Shown piece by piece: positions 22,810 to 35,320 of a stretch of 64,000 nucleotides of DNA. The stretch lies in assembly GCF_004379255.2 (NCBI RefSeq), contig NC_056051.1, positions 10,951,968-11,015,967 on the forward strand. Direction: 5' to 3'. The notes beneath the pieces were generated by a model. The model did not search any database. It was given only the letters and a program-made list of their open reading frames with translations, and was not told the origin of the DNA. Source of the DNA: Salvia splendens (Eukaryota; Streptophyta; Magnoliopsida; Lamiales; Lamiaceae). How positions within the stretch are numbered: position 1 is the first letter of the stretch; the number at the start of each line of letters is the position of its first letter. The translations under genes were made by a program, and so were the position numbers.

Positions 22810-23875
22810 TCCAATCTCTTAGCATGATCAACTGCTTCACAACACTACAAATCAGAAACAAGTACAATTCAGCTCCAGTTTAGGGCTAAATAGGTAGGGA
22901 GTCAATGAGATTAGGAAAACTATTTGGAATGCAAAAAACATACCTTTTTTGGCTTTTGGTTCTCAACAATCATGTCATGCGGCTGATAACAGTGCTCTGG
23001 AAGCACTTATCGAAAGAAGGGCTAAACATCGACGAGAAGAAGCCGTGTGGAATATCAATGGCCGGATGAAAATCGGAACTTAATTATCAGGGTTCAATCC
23101 AAATTCCGAATTAAATGAACAGCGGCATGGATTTTTAAATAGAGCAGTAGAAAATACTTTGGGAAGGAAGTCGGTCGGTATTTATCCCCTTTGCTAATAT
23201 TCCGTAGCCGAGCCTCAGATTTATCAGAGAGACCCTTCTGACAGTAGCCGATCAGGAGTACGTTCGACACTCTGAAGTCGTATGTGTGGCAAGTAGAAGT
23301 CTAGTCACCTCCCACTGCCTTGGCTTCTTCGAGTTCTCCAAGCTTTACCAAAGAGCCCATCATGAAGCTTCTTGTTCTCTTCCTCCCACAGGGCCCCAGA
23401 TCTCTCTTGCATAAATGCATTATTCCATCCCATCTTCGTTCATCTTCAGTTTCAAGCCATGCTCGCTGCTCATCTCGCCATGGTGAATGTCAGCTATGGA
23501 AATACAACATTAATCATATAATCAATCAACACCCCTCAAACAAAGTTGTTTTCAAGTAATATTGAAGGGTAAGGGGCCTTACAATTTTTGCACTCCTTGA
23601 ACTACTCCGTTTTTTTTAGGCTCTTTTTGTTTGCCTCATGGGAAGATTCTTCATCATGATCATCGTTATTTAGACAACAACTTCCTTTCCCCACATGGTT
23701 CAAACAAGGGGATAACGTAGTATTCCACAGCTTATTCGGGCTATTTTTTGCTTCACATTTTCGTGGATCACTCTATTTTATTCTAGATCTGTGAGACCAA
23801 TTTTTTCTTTTCTTTTTTTTTTCCACAGATCTTGCTATCTCTCTTTTTTTCTTTTGCAAAATCATTGAATCCTCC
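22810..23875 (-). repeat. Array unit 1 (truncated)
   Basis: It contains the PPR tail copy (about 23200-23370) and the subtype I segment (about 23600-23760). It then stops at the poly-T tract and jumps to the next unit near 23850. The myosin-exon part is deleted. Its left edge touches the N gap. Confidence 0.75.
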
Positions 23876-25850
23876 TCCAATCTCTTCGCATGATCAACTG
23901 CTTCACAACTCTACAATCGGAAATAAGTATAATTCAGCTCCAGTTTAGGGCTAAATAGGTAGGGAGTCAATGAGATTAGGAAAACTATTTGGAATGCAAA
24001 AAACACACCTTTTTTGGCTTCTTGTTCACAACAATCATTGCAAGCAGCTGATTAGAGTGCTCCAGAAGAAGAAGAAGATGCTGTAGAAGATCGATGGCTC
24101 TGATGAAAATGGGAATTAATTATCAGCGTCCAATCCATATATTGAATTAAATGAAGAGCGGTATAGATTTTAAAGAGAGCAGTAGGAATACTTTGGGAAG
24201 GGAAGTCAGTATTTATCCCCTGTTGTTAATATCCCGAAGCCGAGCCTCGGATTTATCGGGGAGACCCTTATGACAGTATCCCATCAGCAGTATGTTCGGC
24301 ACTCTGAAGTCGTATGTGTGGCAAGTAGAAGTAAAGTCATCTAGCAAAGCCTTGGCTTCTTCGAGATCTCCAAGCTTTACCAAAGAGCCCATCACGAAGC
24401 TTCTTATTCTCTTCCTCCAACAGCCCAGATCTCTCTTGCATAAATGCATTATCTATCCCATCTTCTTCACTTCAGTTTTCAAGCCATGCTCGCTGCTCGT
24501 CTCGCCATGGTGAATGTCAGCTATCGAAATACAACATTAATCATATAATCAATCAACAACCTCAAACAAAGTTGTTTTTCAAGTAATATGAAGGTAAGGG
24601 CTTACAATTTTTGCTCTCTTGAACTACTCCGTTTTTTTTAGGCTCTTTTTGTTTGCCTCATGGGAAGATTCTTCATCATGATCATCGTTATTTAGACAAC
24701 ACTTCATCCCCACATGGTTCAAACAAGGGGATAACATAGTATTCCACAGCTTATTCGGGCTATTTTTTGCTTCACATTTTCGTGGATCACTCTATTTTTT
24801 TTCTAGATCTGTGAGACCAATTTTTTCTTTTTTTTTTCCACAGATCTGCTATCTCTTTTTTTCTTCTTTTTCTTTTTTTTTTCCTTTTTTCTCCCCACTT
24901 TCTGCCCAAGTGCTGGCTGACTACAATCAATATCACACAAGAAGATGAGATATCATGTGATATCACACCTTTTTGTGGAGACGAAAAATCAAACTGCATT
25001 CCCCATAGCAAGCTCTCGTAAGGAGATGACATATCATGTGATGTCAAGTGGTGGTACTCCACAATGCAGGCACACCCACATCTCTCTTGCATAATGTCAT
25101 GTCCGATATGATCCACTTCAGCTCTGTAGAGCAGAAATATAAAAAATTAGCAAAGCGAAAAGATAATTTTAGCAACATGCTAAACCAATATTTTAACAAG
25201 GGAAGCATTTCTCTCGGTATTTAAGGTATCATATAGCACCTGCTACCAATGCATGGTATGCTGCATCATCCCCATATAGCTGGAAATTTTTAAATGGATT
25301 GACATATTGCCGGATTGACAGAAAGTAATAAAAGGCCTGCCATTCTCTATGCAAAGCAAAGACAAGAAAATTGTTTAAAATTAGAGGCAACATGTATAAA
25401 CAAATAAAATAAAAAGGTTCTCGAATAGAAAATTACATGGAGTATGTATTATCTTGTAAATATCTATCCTGAAGATTGTGAAGAACTGAAGGCTCGTTCA
25501 AATAACTTGGTTGTGCAAGAACGTCATCTTAGTCAATTATCCGAGGAATAGTTTGGTAGAAGGTTTATTGTAGGAACTGTCACAACAAAAGTAGTGAAGA
25601 GATGATAAAGCAGTAAGTGCAAAGTTATTGTATAAGCAACAAAAGTAGTGAAGAGATGAAAAATGCAAAGAAACCAGACACAAAGAAAGTTGCATACCAA
25701 CGTGCCTGCAGGTAAGGAAATAGATTAAAGCTCTAACATGTTTTAGATAACTACCTAATCTCAGGTAATGCAACCAGCACCAAGTCCATAAACCATAAAG
25801 ATCCAAATGGACAGCATGATAACCCTCTAAGCAAAAGCATTGGATCCTCC
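23876..25850 (-). repeat. Array unit 2
   Basis: Subtype I. The PPR tail is open over 78 codons at 24213-24449 (LGDLEEAKALLDDF, FRVPNILLMGYCHKGLPDK). Poly-T/CT tract at 24780-24897, decayed coil copy at 25020-25130, myosin exon remnants at about 25235-25340 and 25436-25525. Confidence 0.75.
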
Positions 25851-28087
25851 TCCAATCTCTTAGCATGATCAACTGCTTCACAACACTACAAATCGGAAAC
25901 AAGTACAATTCAGCTCCAGTTTAGGGCTAAATAGGTAGGGAGTCAATGAGATTAGGACAACTATTGGGAATGCAAAAAACACACCTCTTTTGGCTTCTTG
26001 TTCTCAAGAATCATGTCATGCGGCTGATAAGAGTGTTCCAGAAGCCGTGGAAAATCAATGGCCCTAACAAAAATCGAAACATAACTAACAGTGTTCAATC
26101 CATATATTGAATTAAATGATGAGCGGTATAGATTTTAAAGAGAGCAGTAGGAATACTTTGGGAAGGAAAGTCGGTATTTATCCCCTTTCGGTAATATCCC
26201 AAAGCTGAGCCTCGAATTTATTGGGGAGTCCCTTATAACAATATCCCATCAGCAGTATGTTCGGCACTCTGAAGTCGTATGTGTGGCAAGTAGAAGTCCA
26301 GTCATCTAGCACAGCCTTAGCTTCTTCGAGATCTCCAAGCTTTACCAAGGTGCCCATCACGAAGCTTCATGTTCTCTTCCTCCAACAGCCCAGATCTCTG
26401 TTGCATAAATGCCATATCCCATCTGATCCACTTCAGATCTCTAGCCTTGCTCGCTGCTCGTCTTGCCATGTCATTGTCAGCTATGGAAACACAACATTAA
26501 TCCTATAATCAATCAGACAGCTTCAAACAATGTTGTTTTTCTAGTAATATGATGATATGGTACCAACATTTTTTGCTTTCTTGACACTCTCTGTTTCTTT
26601 TGAGCTCTTTTTTGTTTGCCTCTTGTGAACTTTCTCTACAGAATTTTCTCCATCTTTGGTTAAATTGATGATCTTGCACAACTAAGAAAACTATGATCCC
26701 TTAACGATGGAGTTGGTGTGCTTCCTCAAAAGCAGTCTCATGATTGTTGAGAGATGAGAAAGAGACTTGGCCACTGAATCAAACCCTCTCAGCAAAAGCA
26801 CTGAATCCTCCTTAAATCACTTAGCACGATCAACTGCTTATGAACTCTGGAAACAAGCACAATCCAGTTCAAGGTTAGGGAAACACAAAAACGAAATCAA
26901 TGATATTAGAAGTACTATTAAGACTGCAAGAAACTCACATTTTCTTGGAACTCTTTCTTTGATTCTGCTCTCTATATTTTTTCTAGATCTGTGACACAAT
27001 TTTTTCTTTTTTTCTTTTCTTTTTTTCTTTTCTTTTTATTTTTCAACAGATCTGCTTTCTCTTTTTTTCTTATTTTTCATTTTTTTTTCCTTTTTTCTCC
27101 TCATTTTCCTCTTATTCTACCCCTTCCATGTTTCTTTTTTCACTCTTAGACCCTATTGTTGGCTGACTACAATCAATATCCACAAGAAGATGAGATATCA
27201 TCTGAAGTCAGGTTGTCGAAAGTTGAAACTCTCATCTTCAACACCTTTTTGCGGAGAGGAAAAATCAAACCGCATTCCCCATAGCAAGCTCTCATAAGAA
27301 GATGAGATATCATGTGATGTCAGGTGGTGGTACTTCCAAATGCAGGCACACCCACATCTCTGTTGCATAATGTCATATCCGATCTGATCCACTTCAGCTC
27401 TGTAAGGCAGAAAGATCAAAAATTAGCAAAGCGGAAAGAGAAAATTAGCAACTTGCTGAACCAATATTTTGAACAAGGGAAGCATTTCTCCAGTTATTTG
27501 AGGTATTATAATAGCACCTGCTACCATTGCATGGAATGCTGCGTCATCCCCATATAGCTGGACATTTTTAAATGAATTGACAGAAAGTAATACAGGGCCT
27601 GCCATTCTCTATGCAAAGCAAAGACAAGAAAATTGTTTAAAATTAGAGGCAATCTGTATACACAAATAAAATAAAAAGGTTCTCGAATAGAAAATTACAT
27701 GGAGTGTGTATTTTCTTGTAAATATCTACACAGAAGATTGTGAAGAACTGAAGGCTCGTTCAAATAACTTAGTTGTGCAAGATCATCATCTGAGACAACT
27801 ATCTGAGGAACAGTTGGTAGAAGGTTTATCAACCTGTAGAGATAAAGCAGTGAGTGCAAAGTTCTTGTAGAAGCAACAAAGGCAGTGAAGAGATGAAAAT
27901 TCAAAGAAACCAGACATAAGAAAAGTTGCATTCTAACGTGCCTGCAGGTAAGGATATAGATTAAAGCTCAAACTTGTTTCAGATAACTACCTAATCTCAG
28001 GTAATGCAACCTGAACCAAGTCCATAAACCATAAAGAGTCCAAATGGACATCATGATAACCCTCTAAGCAAAATCATTGAATCCTCC
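25851..28087 (-). repeat. Array unit 3
   Basis: Subtype II. PPR tail 26178-26360. Extra segment 26580-27000, which includes a diverged second copy of the phase-marker region near 26785. Poly-T/CT tract 26995-27120, decayed coil copy 27198-27419, myosin exon pieces 27500-27605 and 27698-27795. Confidence 0.75.
27500..27800 (-). pseudogene. Myosin head exon remnants, class VIII-like (array unit 3)
   Basis: The minus strand reads LAQLSYLNEPSVLHNLLCRY at 27795-27700. After an intron-like gap with an acceptor AG it reads GPVLLSVNSFKNVQLYGDD at 27605-27520. Plant class VIII myosins have the order (D)DLxQLSYLNEPSVLxNLxxRY, then (A)GPVLVAVNPFKxVxLYG at the start of the motor domain. Exon order and splice sites are kept. 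The ATP-binding P-loop that should follow is missing; instead the unit goes to an unrelated coil-exon copy. It is a partial gene copy and cannot make a motor. Similar pieces occur in units 2, 5 and 6, with a shortened version in unit 4. Confidence 0.75.
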
Positions 28088-30110
28088 TCCAATCTCTTAG
28101 CATGATCAACTGCTTCACAACTCTACAAATCGGAAACAAGTACAATTCAGCTCCAGTTTAGGGCTAAATAGGTAGGGAGTCAATAAGATTAGGAAAACTA
28201 TTTGGAATGCAAAAAACACACCTTTTTTGGCTTCTTGTTCTCAACAATCATGGCATGCAGCTGATAAGAGTGCTCCAGAAGAAGATGTCGTGGAAGATCG
28301 ATGGCTCTGATGAAAATGGGAATTAATTATCAACGTTCAATCCATATATTGAATTAAATGAAGAGCAATAGAGATTTTAAAGAGAGCAGTAGGAATACTT
28401 TGGAAAGGGATGTCGGAATTTATCCCCTCTTGGTAATATCCCGAAGCTGAGCCTCGGATTTATCAGGGTGACCCTTTTGACAGTATCCCGTCAGCAGTAT
28501 GTTCGGCAAAGTCGTATGTGTGGCAAGTAGAAGTCCAGTCATCTAGCACAGCCTTGCTTCTTCGAGATCTCCAAGCTTTACCAAAGAGCCCATCACGAAG
28601 CTTCTTGTTCTCTTCCTCCAACAGCCCAGACCGCTCTTGCTTAAATGCCATATCCCATCTGATCCACTTCAGCTCTCTAGCCTTGCTAGCTGCTCGTCTA
28701 GCCATGTACTTTGTCAGCTATGGAAACACAACATTAATCCTATAATCAATCAGACAACCTTAAACAATGTTGTTTTTCAAGTAATATGATGATAAGGGTA
28801 CCTACATTTTTTGCTTTCTTGACACTCTCTGTTTCTTTTGAGCTCTTTTTTGTTTGCCTCTTGTGAAGCTTCTCTACAGAATTTTCTCCTTCTTTGGCTA
28901 AGTTGATGATCTTGCACAACTAAGAACACTATGATTCCTTAACGGTGGACTTGGTGTGCTACCTCAAGAGCAGTCTCAAGTTTGTTTGAGAGATGAGAAA
29001 GTGACTTGGCCACTGAATCAAACCCTCTCAGCAAAAACACTGAATCCTCCTTAAATCAATTAGCACGATCAATGCTTATGAACTCTGGAAACAAGCACAA
29101 TCCAGCTCAAGGTTAGGGAAAAATAAATACGAAATCAAACATATTAGAAGTACTATTTAGACTGCAAGAAACTCACGTTTTCTTGGAACTCTGTCTTTGA
29201 TTCTGCTCTCTATTTTTTTTCTAGATCTGTGACACAATTTTTTCTTTTTTTCTTTTCTTTTTTTTCAACAGATCTGCGTTCTCTTTTTTTTCTTCTTTTT
29301 CTTTTTCTTTTTTTCTTTTTTTCCTCATTTTGCTCTCATTCTACCCCTTCCATGTTTCATTTTTCACTTTCTGCGCTATTGTTGGCTGACTACAATCAAT
29401 ATCCACAAGAAGATGAGATATCATGTGATGTCAGGTTGTCGAAAGTTGAAACTCTCATCTTCAACATCTTTCTGGAGAGACGAAAAATCAAACCGCATTC
29501 CCCATAGCAAGCTCTCATAAGAAGATGAGATATCATGTGATGTCAGGTGGTGGTACTTCACAATTCAGGCACACACAGATCTCTCTTGCATAATGTCATA
29601 TCCGATCTGATCCACTTCAGCTCTGTGCGACAGAAATATAAAAAATTAGCAAAGCGGAAAGAGAAAATTAGCAACTTGCTGAACCTATATTTTGAACAAG
29701 GGAAGCATTTCTCCAGTTATTTGAGTTATTATATAGCACCTGCTACCACTGCATGGAATGCTGCGTCATCCCCATATAGCTGGACATTTTAAATGAATCT
29801 GAGTCAACCATCTGAGGAACAGATGGTAGAAGGTTTATTGTGGGAACTGTCATAACCTGTAGTGATAAAGTAGTGAGTGCAAAGTTCTTGTAAAGCAACA
29901 AAAGCAGTGAAGAGATGAAAAATTCAAAGAAACCAGACATAAGAAAAGTTGGATTCTAACGTGCCTGCAGGTAAGGAAATAGATTAAAGCTCTAACTTGT
30001 TTTAGATAACTACCTAATCTCAGGTAATGCAACCAGCACTAAGTCCATAAACCATAAAGAGTCCAAATGGTCATCATGATAACCCCCTAAGCAAAATCAT
30101 TGAATTCTCC
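28088..30110 (-). repeat. Array unit 4
   Basis: Subtype II. PPR tail about 28430-28600 with a short deletion in the RVPN block, coil exon 28600-28705, poly-T/CT tract 29210-29335, decayed coil copy 29480-29630. The myosin part is shortened: the exon with YLNEPSVL is deleted at about 29790-29810. Confidence 0.75.
28600..28705 (-). pseudogene. Coiled-coil-like exon joined to PPR tail
   Basis: The minus strand from ATG 28705 reads MARRAASKARELKWIRWDM, then SGLLEEENKKLRDGL, which is charged and coil-like. At GGGCTCTTTGG the nucleotides continue straight into the PPR tail, which is read in another frame (MGSLVKLGD). The exon and the PPR piece are therefore fused at DNA level, apparently by recombination. 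I do not recognise the parent protein. Copies exist in each unit, and an older decayed copy of the same exon (RAEVDQIGYDIMQ) lies elsewhere in each full unit. Confidence 0.5.
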
Positions 30111-30435
30111 TCCAATCTCTTAGCATAATCAACTGCTTCAGAACTCTACAAATCGGAAACAAGTACAATTCAGCTCCATTTTAGGGCTAAATAGGAAGGG
30201 AGTCAATGAGATTAGGACAACCATTTGGAATGCAAAAACACACCTTTTTTGGCTTCTTGTTCTCAACAATCATGTCATGCGGCTGATAAGAGTGCTCCAG
30301 AAACCTAGGAAAATCGATGGCCCTAATGAAAATCGGAAATTAATTATCATATTCAATCGATATATTGAATTAAATGAAGAGCGGTATAGATTTTACAGAG
30401 AGAAGTAGGAATACTTTGGGAAGGGAAGTCGGTAT

Positions 30436-30618
30436 TTATCCCCTTTTGGTAATATCCCGAAGCAGAGCCTCGGATTTATCGAGGAGACCCTTCTGACAGT
30501 ATCCCGTTAGCAGTATGTCCGGCACTCTGAAGTCGTATGTGTAGCAAGTAGAAGTCCAGTCATCTAGCACAGCCTTGGCTTCTTCGAGATCTCCAAGCTT
30601 TACCAAAGAGCCCATCAC
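30436..30618 (-). pseudogene. PPR protein tail (array unit 5; copies in all units)
   Basis: The 60-codon frame has SLVKLGDLEEAKAVLDDW, then FRVPDILLTGYCQKGLLDKS and EALLRDITKRG. This is the pattern of P-class pentatricopeptide repeats of the At2g20710-like mitochondrial RNA-binding family (…LGDIEEAE…, RVPN.LI..YCKKGLLEKAE). Only one and a half repeats are present. Other copies on minus: about 23200-23370, 24213-24400, 26178-26360, 28430-28600, 33100-33290 and 35140-35320. None has a start or targeting peptide, so these are fragments. Confidence 0.75.
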
Positions 30619-31759
30619 GAAGCTACTTGTTCTCTTCCTCCAACAGCCCAGATCACTCTTGCATAAATGCCATATCCCATCTGATCCACTTCAGCTCTCT
30701 AGCCTTGCTCGCTGCACGTCTGGCCATGGTCATTGTCAGCTATGGAAACACAACATTAATCCTATAATCAATCAGACAGCTTCAAACAATGTTGTTTTTC
30801 TAGTAATTTGATGATAAGGTGCCAACATTTTTTGCTTTCTTGACACTCTCTGTTTCTTTTGAGCTCTTTTTTGTTTGCCTCTTATGAAGCTTCTCTACAG
30901 AATTGTGTCCATCTTTGGTTAAGTTGATGATCTTGCACAACTAAGAAAACTATGATCCCTTAACGATGGAGTTGGTGTGCTTCCTCAAGAGCAGTCTCAT
31001 GATTGTTTGAGAGATGAGAAAGAGACTTGGCCACTGAATCAAACCCTCTCAGCAAAAGCACTGAATCCTCCTTAAATCAAATAGCACGATCAACTTTTAT
31101 GAACTCTGGAAACAAGTACAATCCAACTCGAGGTTAGGGAAAAGTAGATATGAAATCAATGATATTCATATTAGAAGTACTATTTAGACAGCAAGAAACT
31201 CACATTTTCTTGAAACTCTTTCTTTGATTCTGCTCTCTATTTTTTTCTAGATCTGTGACACAATTTTTTTCTTTTCTTTTTTCTTTTCTTTTTTTCTTTT
31301 CTTTTTTCTTTTCTTTTTTTTCAACAGATCTGCTTTCTCTTTTTTTCCTTTTTTTTTCAGTTTTTTTTTTCTTTTTTTCTCCCCTTCCATGTTTCTTTTT
31401 TCACTTTTTTCCCTAGTGTTGGCTGACTACAAATCAATATCTCACAAGAAGATGATGAGATATCATGTGATGTCAAGTTGTCGAAAGTTAAAACTCTCAT
31501 CTTCAACACCGTTTTGCGGAGACGAAAAATCAAACCGCATTCCCCATAGCAAGCTCTCACAAGAAGATGAGATATCATGTGATGTCAGGTGGTGGTGCTT
31601 CACAACGCAGGCACACCCACATCTCTCTTGCATAATGTCATATCCGATTTGATCCACTTCAGCTCTGTAGGTCAGAAATATCAAAAATTAGCAAAGCGGA
31701 AAGAGTTAGCAACATGTTGAATCAATATTTTAACAAGGGAAGCATTTATCTAGGTTTTT

Positions 31760-32325
31760 AACGTATTATATAGCACCGGCTACCATTGTATGGTATGCTG
31801 CATCAGCAACAGCATAAACATAATTAGTGACCAAAACCTTCTTTCTCTATCATCCCCTTATAGCTGGACATTTTTAAATAGATTGACAGAGGCCAGCCAT
31901 TCTCTATGCAAAGCAAAGACAAAAAAATTGTTATCAATTAGATGCAATCAGTAAAAACAAATAGAATGAAAAGGTTCTTGAATAGAGAATTACATATATA
32001 TTATCTTGTAAATATCTATACCGAAGATTGTGAAGCACTGAAGGCTCGTTCAAATAACTTAGTTGTGCAAGATCATCAACTTAGTCAAGTATCTGAGGAA
32101 TAGTTGGTAGAAGATATTTTGTGGGAACTGTCACAACCTGTAGTGATAATGCAGTAAGTGCATCGTTCTTGTAGAAGTAACAAAAACAGTGAAGTGATGA
32201 AAAATCAAATGCACTAACACTTCCGTCCGAAAGCAGAACCAAAGCTTTCTCCCATGAGTTTGATTTTATTTGCCCAGATTCCCAGAGCTCATCCTGTCGC
32301 CGACACCAAACACGAAGATTCTAAA
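31760..32325 (-). pseudogene. Myosin head, most complete remnant (array unit 5), class VIII-like
   Basis: Three exon pieces lie in the right order on minus. The first is NLRVWCRRQDELWESGQIKS plus LVLLSDGSV (32320-32220), preceded by an acceptor AG. The second is the YLNEPSVLHN exon (32085-31995). The third is the GPVLLSVNSFKN-type exon (about 31900-31765), here split by a 50-bp insertion. The first piece matches the SH3-like N-terminal domain of plant class VIII myosins (VWCRL..G.WE.GQI.S). No P-loop or switch motifs follow. This unit shows that the amplified fragment came from a myosin gene's 5' exons. Confidence 0.75.
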
Positions 32326-32736
32326 ATCATGTAATCAAGCACAATGAGTGGCTGAGAGAAAAATTCTATTTTAAATTAGAAATTGCTGAGCATTTGGGCA
32401 AGATAAAAATACAACATTCTGATCATTCATTAGCCCAACTCTTTTTTCATGTGTCCCACTATGCTACCTGATATGGAGCTTGGACAATAAAAAACTTTAA
32501 CTACCCCAGCCAAATGCTATATGTCGAGCAGAACAAAATGCAAAGACACTAGACACAGGAAAAGTTGTATTCCGACGTAATATAGATAAGCCCACAGGTA
32601 AGAAAATAGATTAAAGCTCTAACTTGTTTTAGATAACTACCTGATCTCAGAAATGCAACCAGCACCAAGTCCATAAACCATAAAGAGTCCAAATTGTCAA
32701 CATGAAAACCCACTAAGCGAAAGCATTGGATGCTCC

Positions 32737-34769
32737 TTCAATCTCTTAGCATGATCAACTGCTTCACAACTCTACAAATCAGAAACAAATACAATTCAGC
32801 TCCACTTAGGGCTAAATACGTACAGAATCAATGATATTAGAAGTACTATTTGGACTGCAAAAAACACACCTTTTTTGGCTTCTAGTTCTCAAGAAGCATG
32901 TCATGCTGCTGATATGTGTGCTCCAATAGCACTTATCAAAAGAAGGACTGAACATCATAGGAGAAGAAGAAGCCGTGGAAAATCGATGGACCTGAAAAAA
33001 ATCAGAACTTAATTACCAGCGTTCAATCACCATATTTCGAATTACATGAAGAGCGGTATAGATTTTAAAGAGATAAGTAGGAGTACTTTGTTAAGGGAAG
33101 TCGGTATTTCTGCCGTTTAGATAATATCCAGAAACAATGCCTCAAATATATCGGAGAGACCCTTCTGATAGTAGCTGAACAGGAGTATGTTCGACACTCT
33201 GAAGTCGTATGTGTGGCAAGTAGAAGTCTAGTCATCTCCCACAGCCTGGGCTTCTTCGAGCTCTCCAAGATTTACCAAAGAGCTCATCATGAAGATTCTT
33301 GTTCTCCTCCTCCAACAGCCCAGATCTCTCTTTCATAAATGCATTATCTATCCCATCTTCTCCATTTCAGTTTTCAAGCCATGCTCGCTGCTAGTCTCGC
33401 CATGGTGAATGTCAGCTACGGAAACACAACATTAATCCTATAATCAATCAGACAACCTCAAACAAAGTTGTTTTCAAGTAATATGATGATAAGGGCTTAC
33501 AATTTTTGCTCTCTTGAACTTCTCCGTTTCTTTTGAGCTCTTTTTTGTTTGCCTCTTGGGAAGTTTCTTCATCATGATCATCGTTATTTAGACAACACGT
33601 CATCCCCACATGGTTCAAACACGGGGATAACGTAGTATTCCACAGCTTATTCGGGCTATTTTTTTCTTCACATTTTCTTGGACCTATTTTTTTTTCTAGA
33701 TCTGTGACACCAATTTTTTTTCCTTTTTTTCCACAGATCTGCTTTCTCTTTTTTTCTTCTTCTTTTTCTTTTTTTTTTTTCCTTTTTTCTGTCCATTTGC
33801 TCTTTTTCTACCCCTTCCATGTTTCTTTTTTCACTTTCTGCCCTAGTGTTGGCTGACTACAATCAATATCTCACAAGAAGATGAGATATCATGTGATGTC
33901 AGGTTGTCGAAAGTTGAAACTCAAATCTTCAACACCTTTTTGCGGAGACGAAAAATCAAACCGCATTCCCCATAGCAAGCTCTCATAAGAAGATGAGATA
34001 TCATGTGATGTCAGGTAGTGGTACTTCCAAATGCAGGCACACCCACATCTCTGTTGCATAATGTCATATCCGATCTGATCCACTTCAGCTCTGTAAGGCA
34101 GAAATATCAAAAATTAGCAACATTATGAACCAATATTTTAACAAGGGAAGCATTTCTCCAGGTATTTTAGGTATTATATAGCACCTGCTACCATTGCATG
34201 GTATGCTGCATCATCCCCATATAACCGGACATTTTTAAATGGATTGACAGAAAGCAATACAGGGCCTGCCATTCTCTCTATGCAAAGCAGAGACAAGAAA
34301 ATTGTTTAAAATTAGAGGCAATCTGTATAAACAATAAAATAAAAAGGTTCTCGAATAGAGAATTACATGGAGTATGTATTATCTTGTAAATATCTATACT
34401 GAAGATTGTGAAGAACTGAAGGCTCGTTCAAATAACTTAGTTGTGCAAGATCATCAACTTAGTCAAGTATCTGAGGAATAGTTGGTAGAAGATATTTTTT
34501 GGGAACTGTCACAACTAGTAGTGATAATGCATTAAGTGCAACGTTCTTGTAGAAACAACAAAAGCAGTAAACAGATGAAAAATTTAATGAAACCAGACAA
34601 AAAAAAAGTGGCATTCCAACATGCCGCAGGTAAGAAAATGGATTAAAGCTCTAACTTGATTTAGATAACTACCTATTCTCAGGTAATGCAACCAGCGCCA
34701 TGTCCATAAACCACAAAGAATCCACATGGACAACATGATAACCCTCTCAGCAAAAGCATTAAATCCTCC
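32737..34769 (-). repeat. Array unit 6
   Basis: Subtype I. Degraded PPR tail about 33100-33290, TTCATCATGATCATCG segment near 33565, poly-T/CT tract 33680-33795, decayed coil copy 33889-34110, myosin exon remnants at about 34175-34270 and 34364-34455. Confidence 0.72.
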
Positions 34770-35320
34770 TTCAATCTCTTAGCATGATCAACTGCTTCAC
34801 AACTCTATAAATCGGTCACAATTCAGCTCCAACTTAAGGCCTAATAGGTATGAAATCAATGAAATTAGAATTACTATTTGGACTGCAAAAAACACACCTT
34901 TTTGGCTTCTGGTTCTCAAGAATCGTGTCATGCGGCTGATAAGAGTGCTCCAGAAGCACTTTTTGAAAGAAGAACTGAACATCGGATGAGAAGAAGAGGC
35001 TGTGGAACTTCAATGGTCCTGATGAAAATCGAAACTTAATTATCAGCGTCCAATTACCATATTACGAATTAATAAAGAGCGGTATAGATTTTAAAGAGAA
35101 CAATATGAGTACCTTGTGAAGGAAAGTCGGTATTTCTCTCCTTTTGATAATATCTCGAAGCAGTGCCTCGGATTTATCGGGGAGACCCTTTTGAAAGTAG
35201 CTGATCAGGAGTATGTTCGGCACTCTGAAGTCGTAAGTGTGGCAAGTAGAATTCTAGTCTTCTAGCATAGCCTTGGCTTCTTCAAGCTCTCTAAGCTTTA
35301 CCAGAGAACCCAACTTGGTG
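34770..35320 (-). repeat. Array unit 7 (truncated, right edge)
   Basis: It begins like the others and reaches the PPR tail (about 35140-35320). It then leaves the repeat and continues into single-copy sequence that is the upstream part of the same PPR gene. Confidence 0.75.

Larger units (their letters stand above)
30111..32736 (-). repeat. Array unit 5 (longest)
   Basis: Subtype II. PPR tail 30436-30618, extra segment 30840-31250, long poly-T/CT tract 31240-31382, decayed coil copy 31463-31684, myosin exons 31770-32325. It alone keeps about 380 bp (32200-32580) that the other units have lost, including a further upstream myosin exon. Confidence 0.75.
22810..35320. repeat. Seven-unit direct tandem array of chimeric gene fragments
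   Basis: Using TCCAATCTCTTAGCATGATC as phase marker, units start at 22810, 23876, 25851, 28088, 30111, about 32737 and about 34770. Their lengths are about 1.07, 1.98, 2.24, 2.02, 2.63, 2.03 and 0.55 kb. Along the minus strand a full unit holds myosin-head exons, a decayed coil-exon copy, long poly-T/CT tracts, a coiled-coil-like exon, then the tail of a PPR gene. Two unit subtypes occur: 2 and 6 (and partial 1) share a TTCATCATGATCATCG segment. Units 3, 4 and 5 instead carry an extra segment with CACTGAATCCTCC. All units face the same way. Confidence 0.88.

Noticed and set aside
29229..29507. Phe/Ser-rich ORF with membrane-like look
   Set aside because: Translation of a poly-T/CT tract inside the tandem array.
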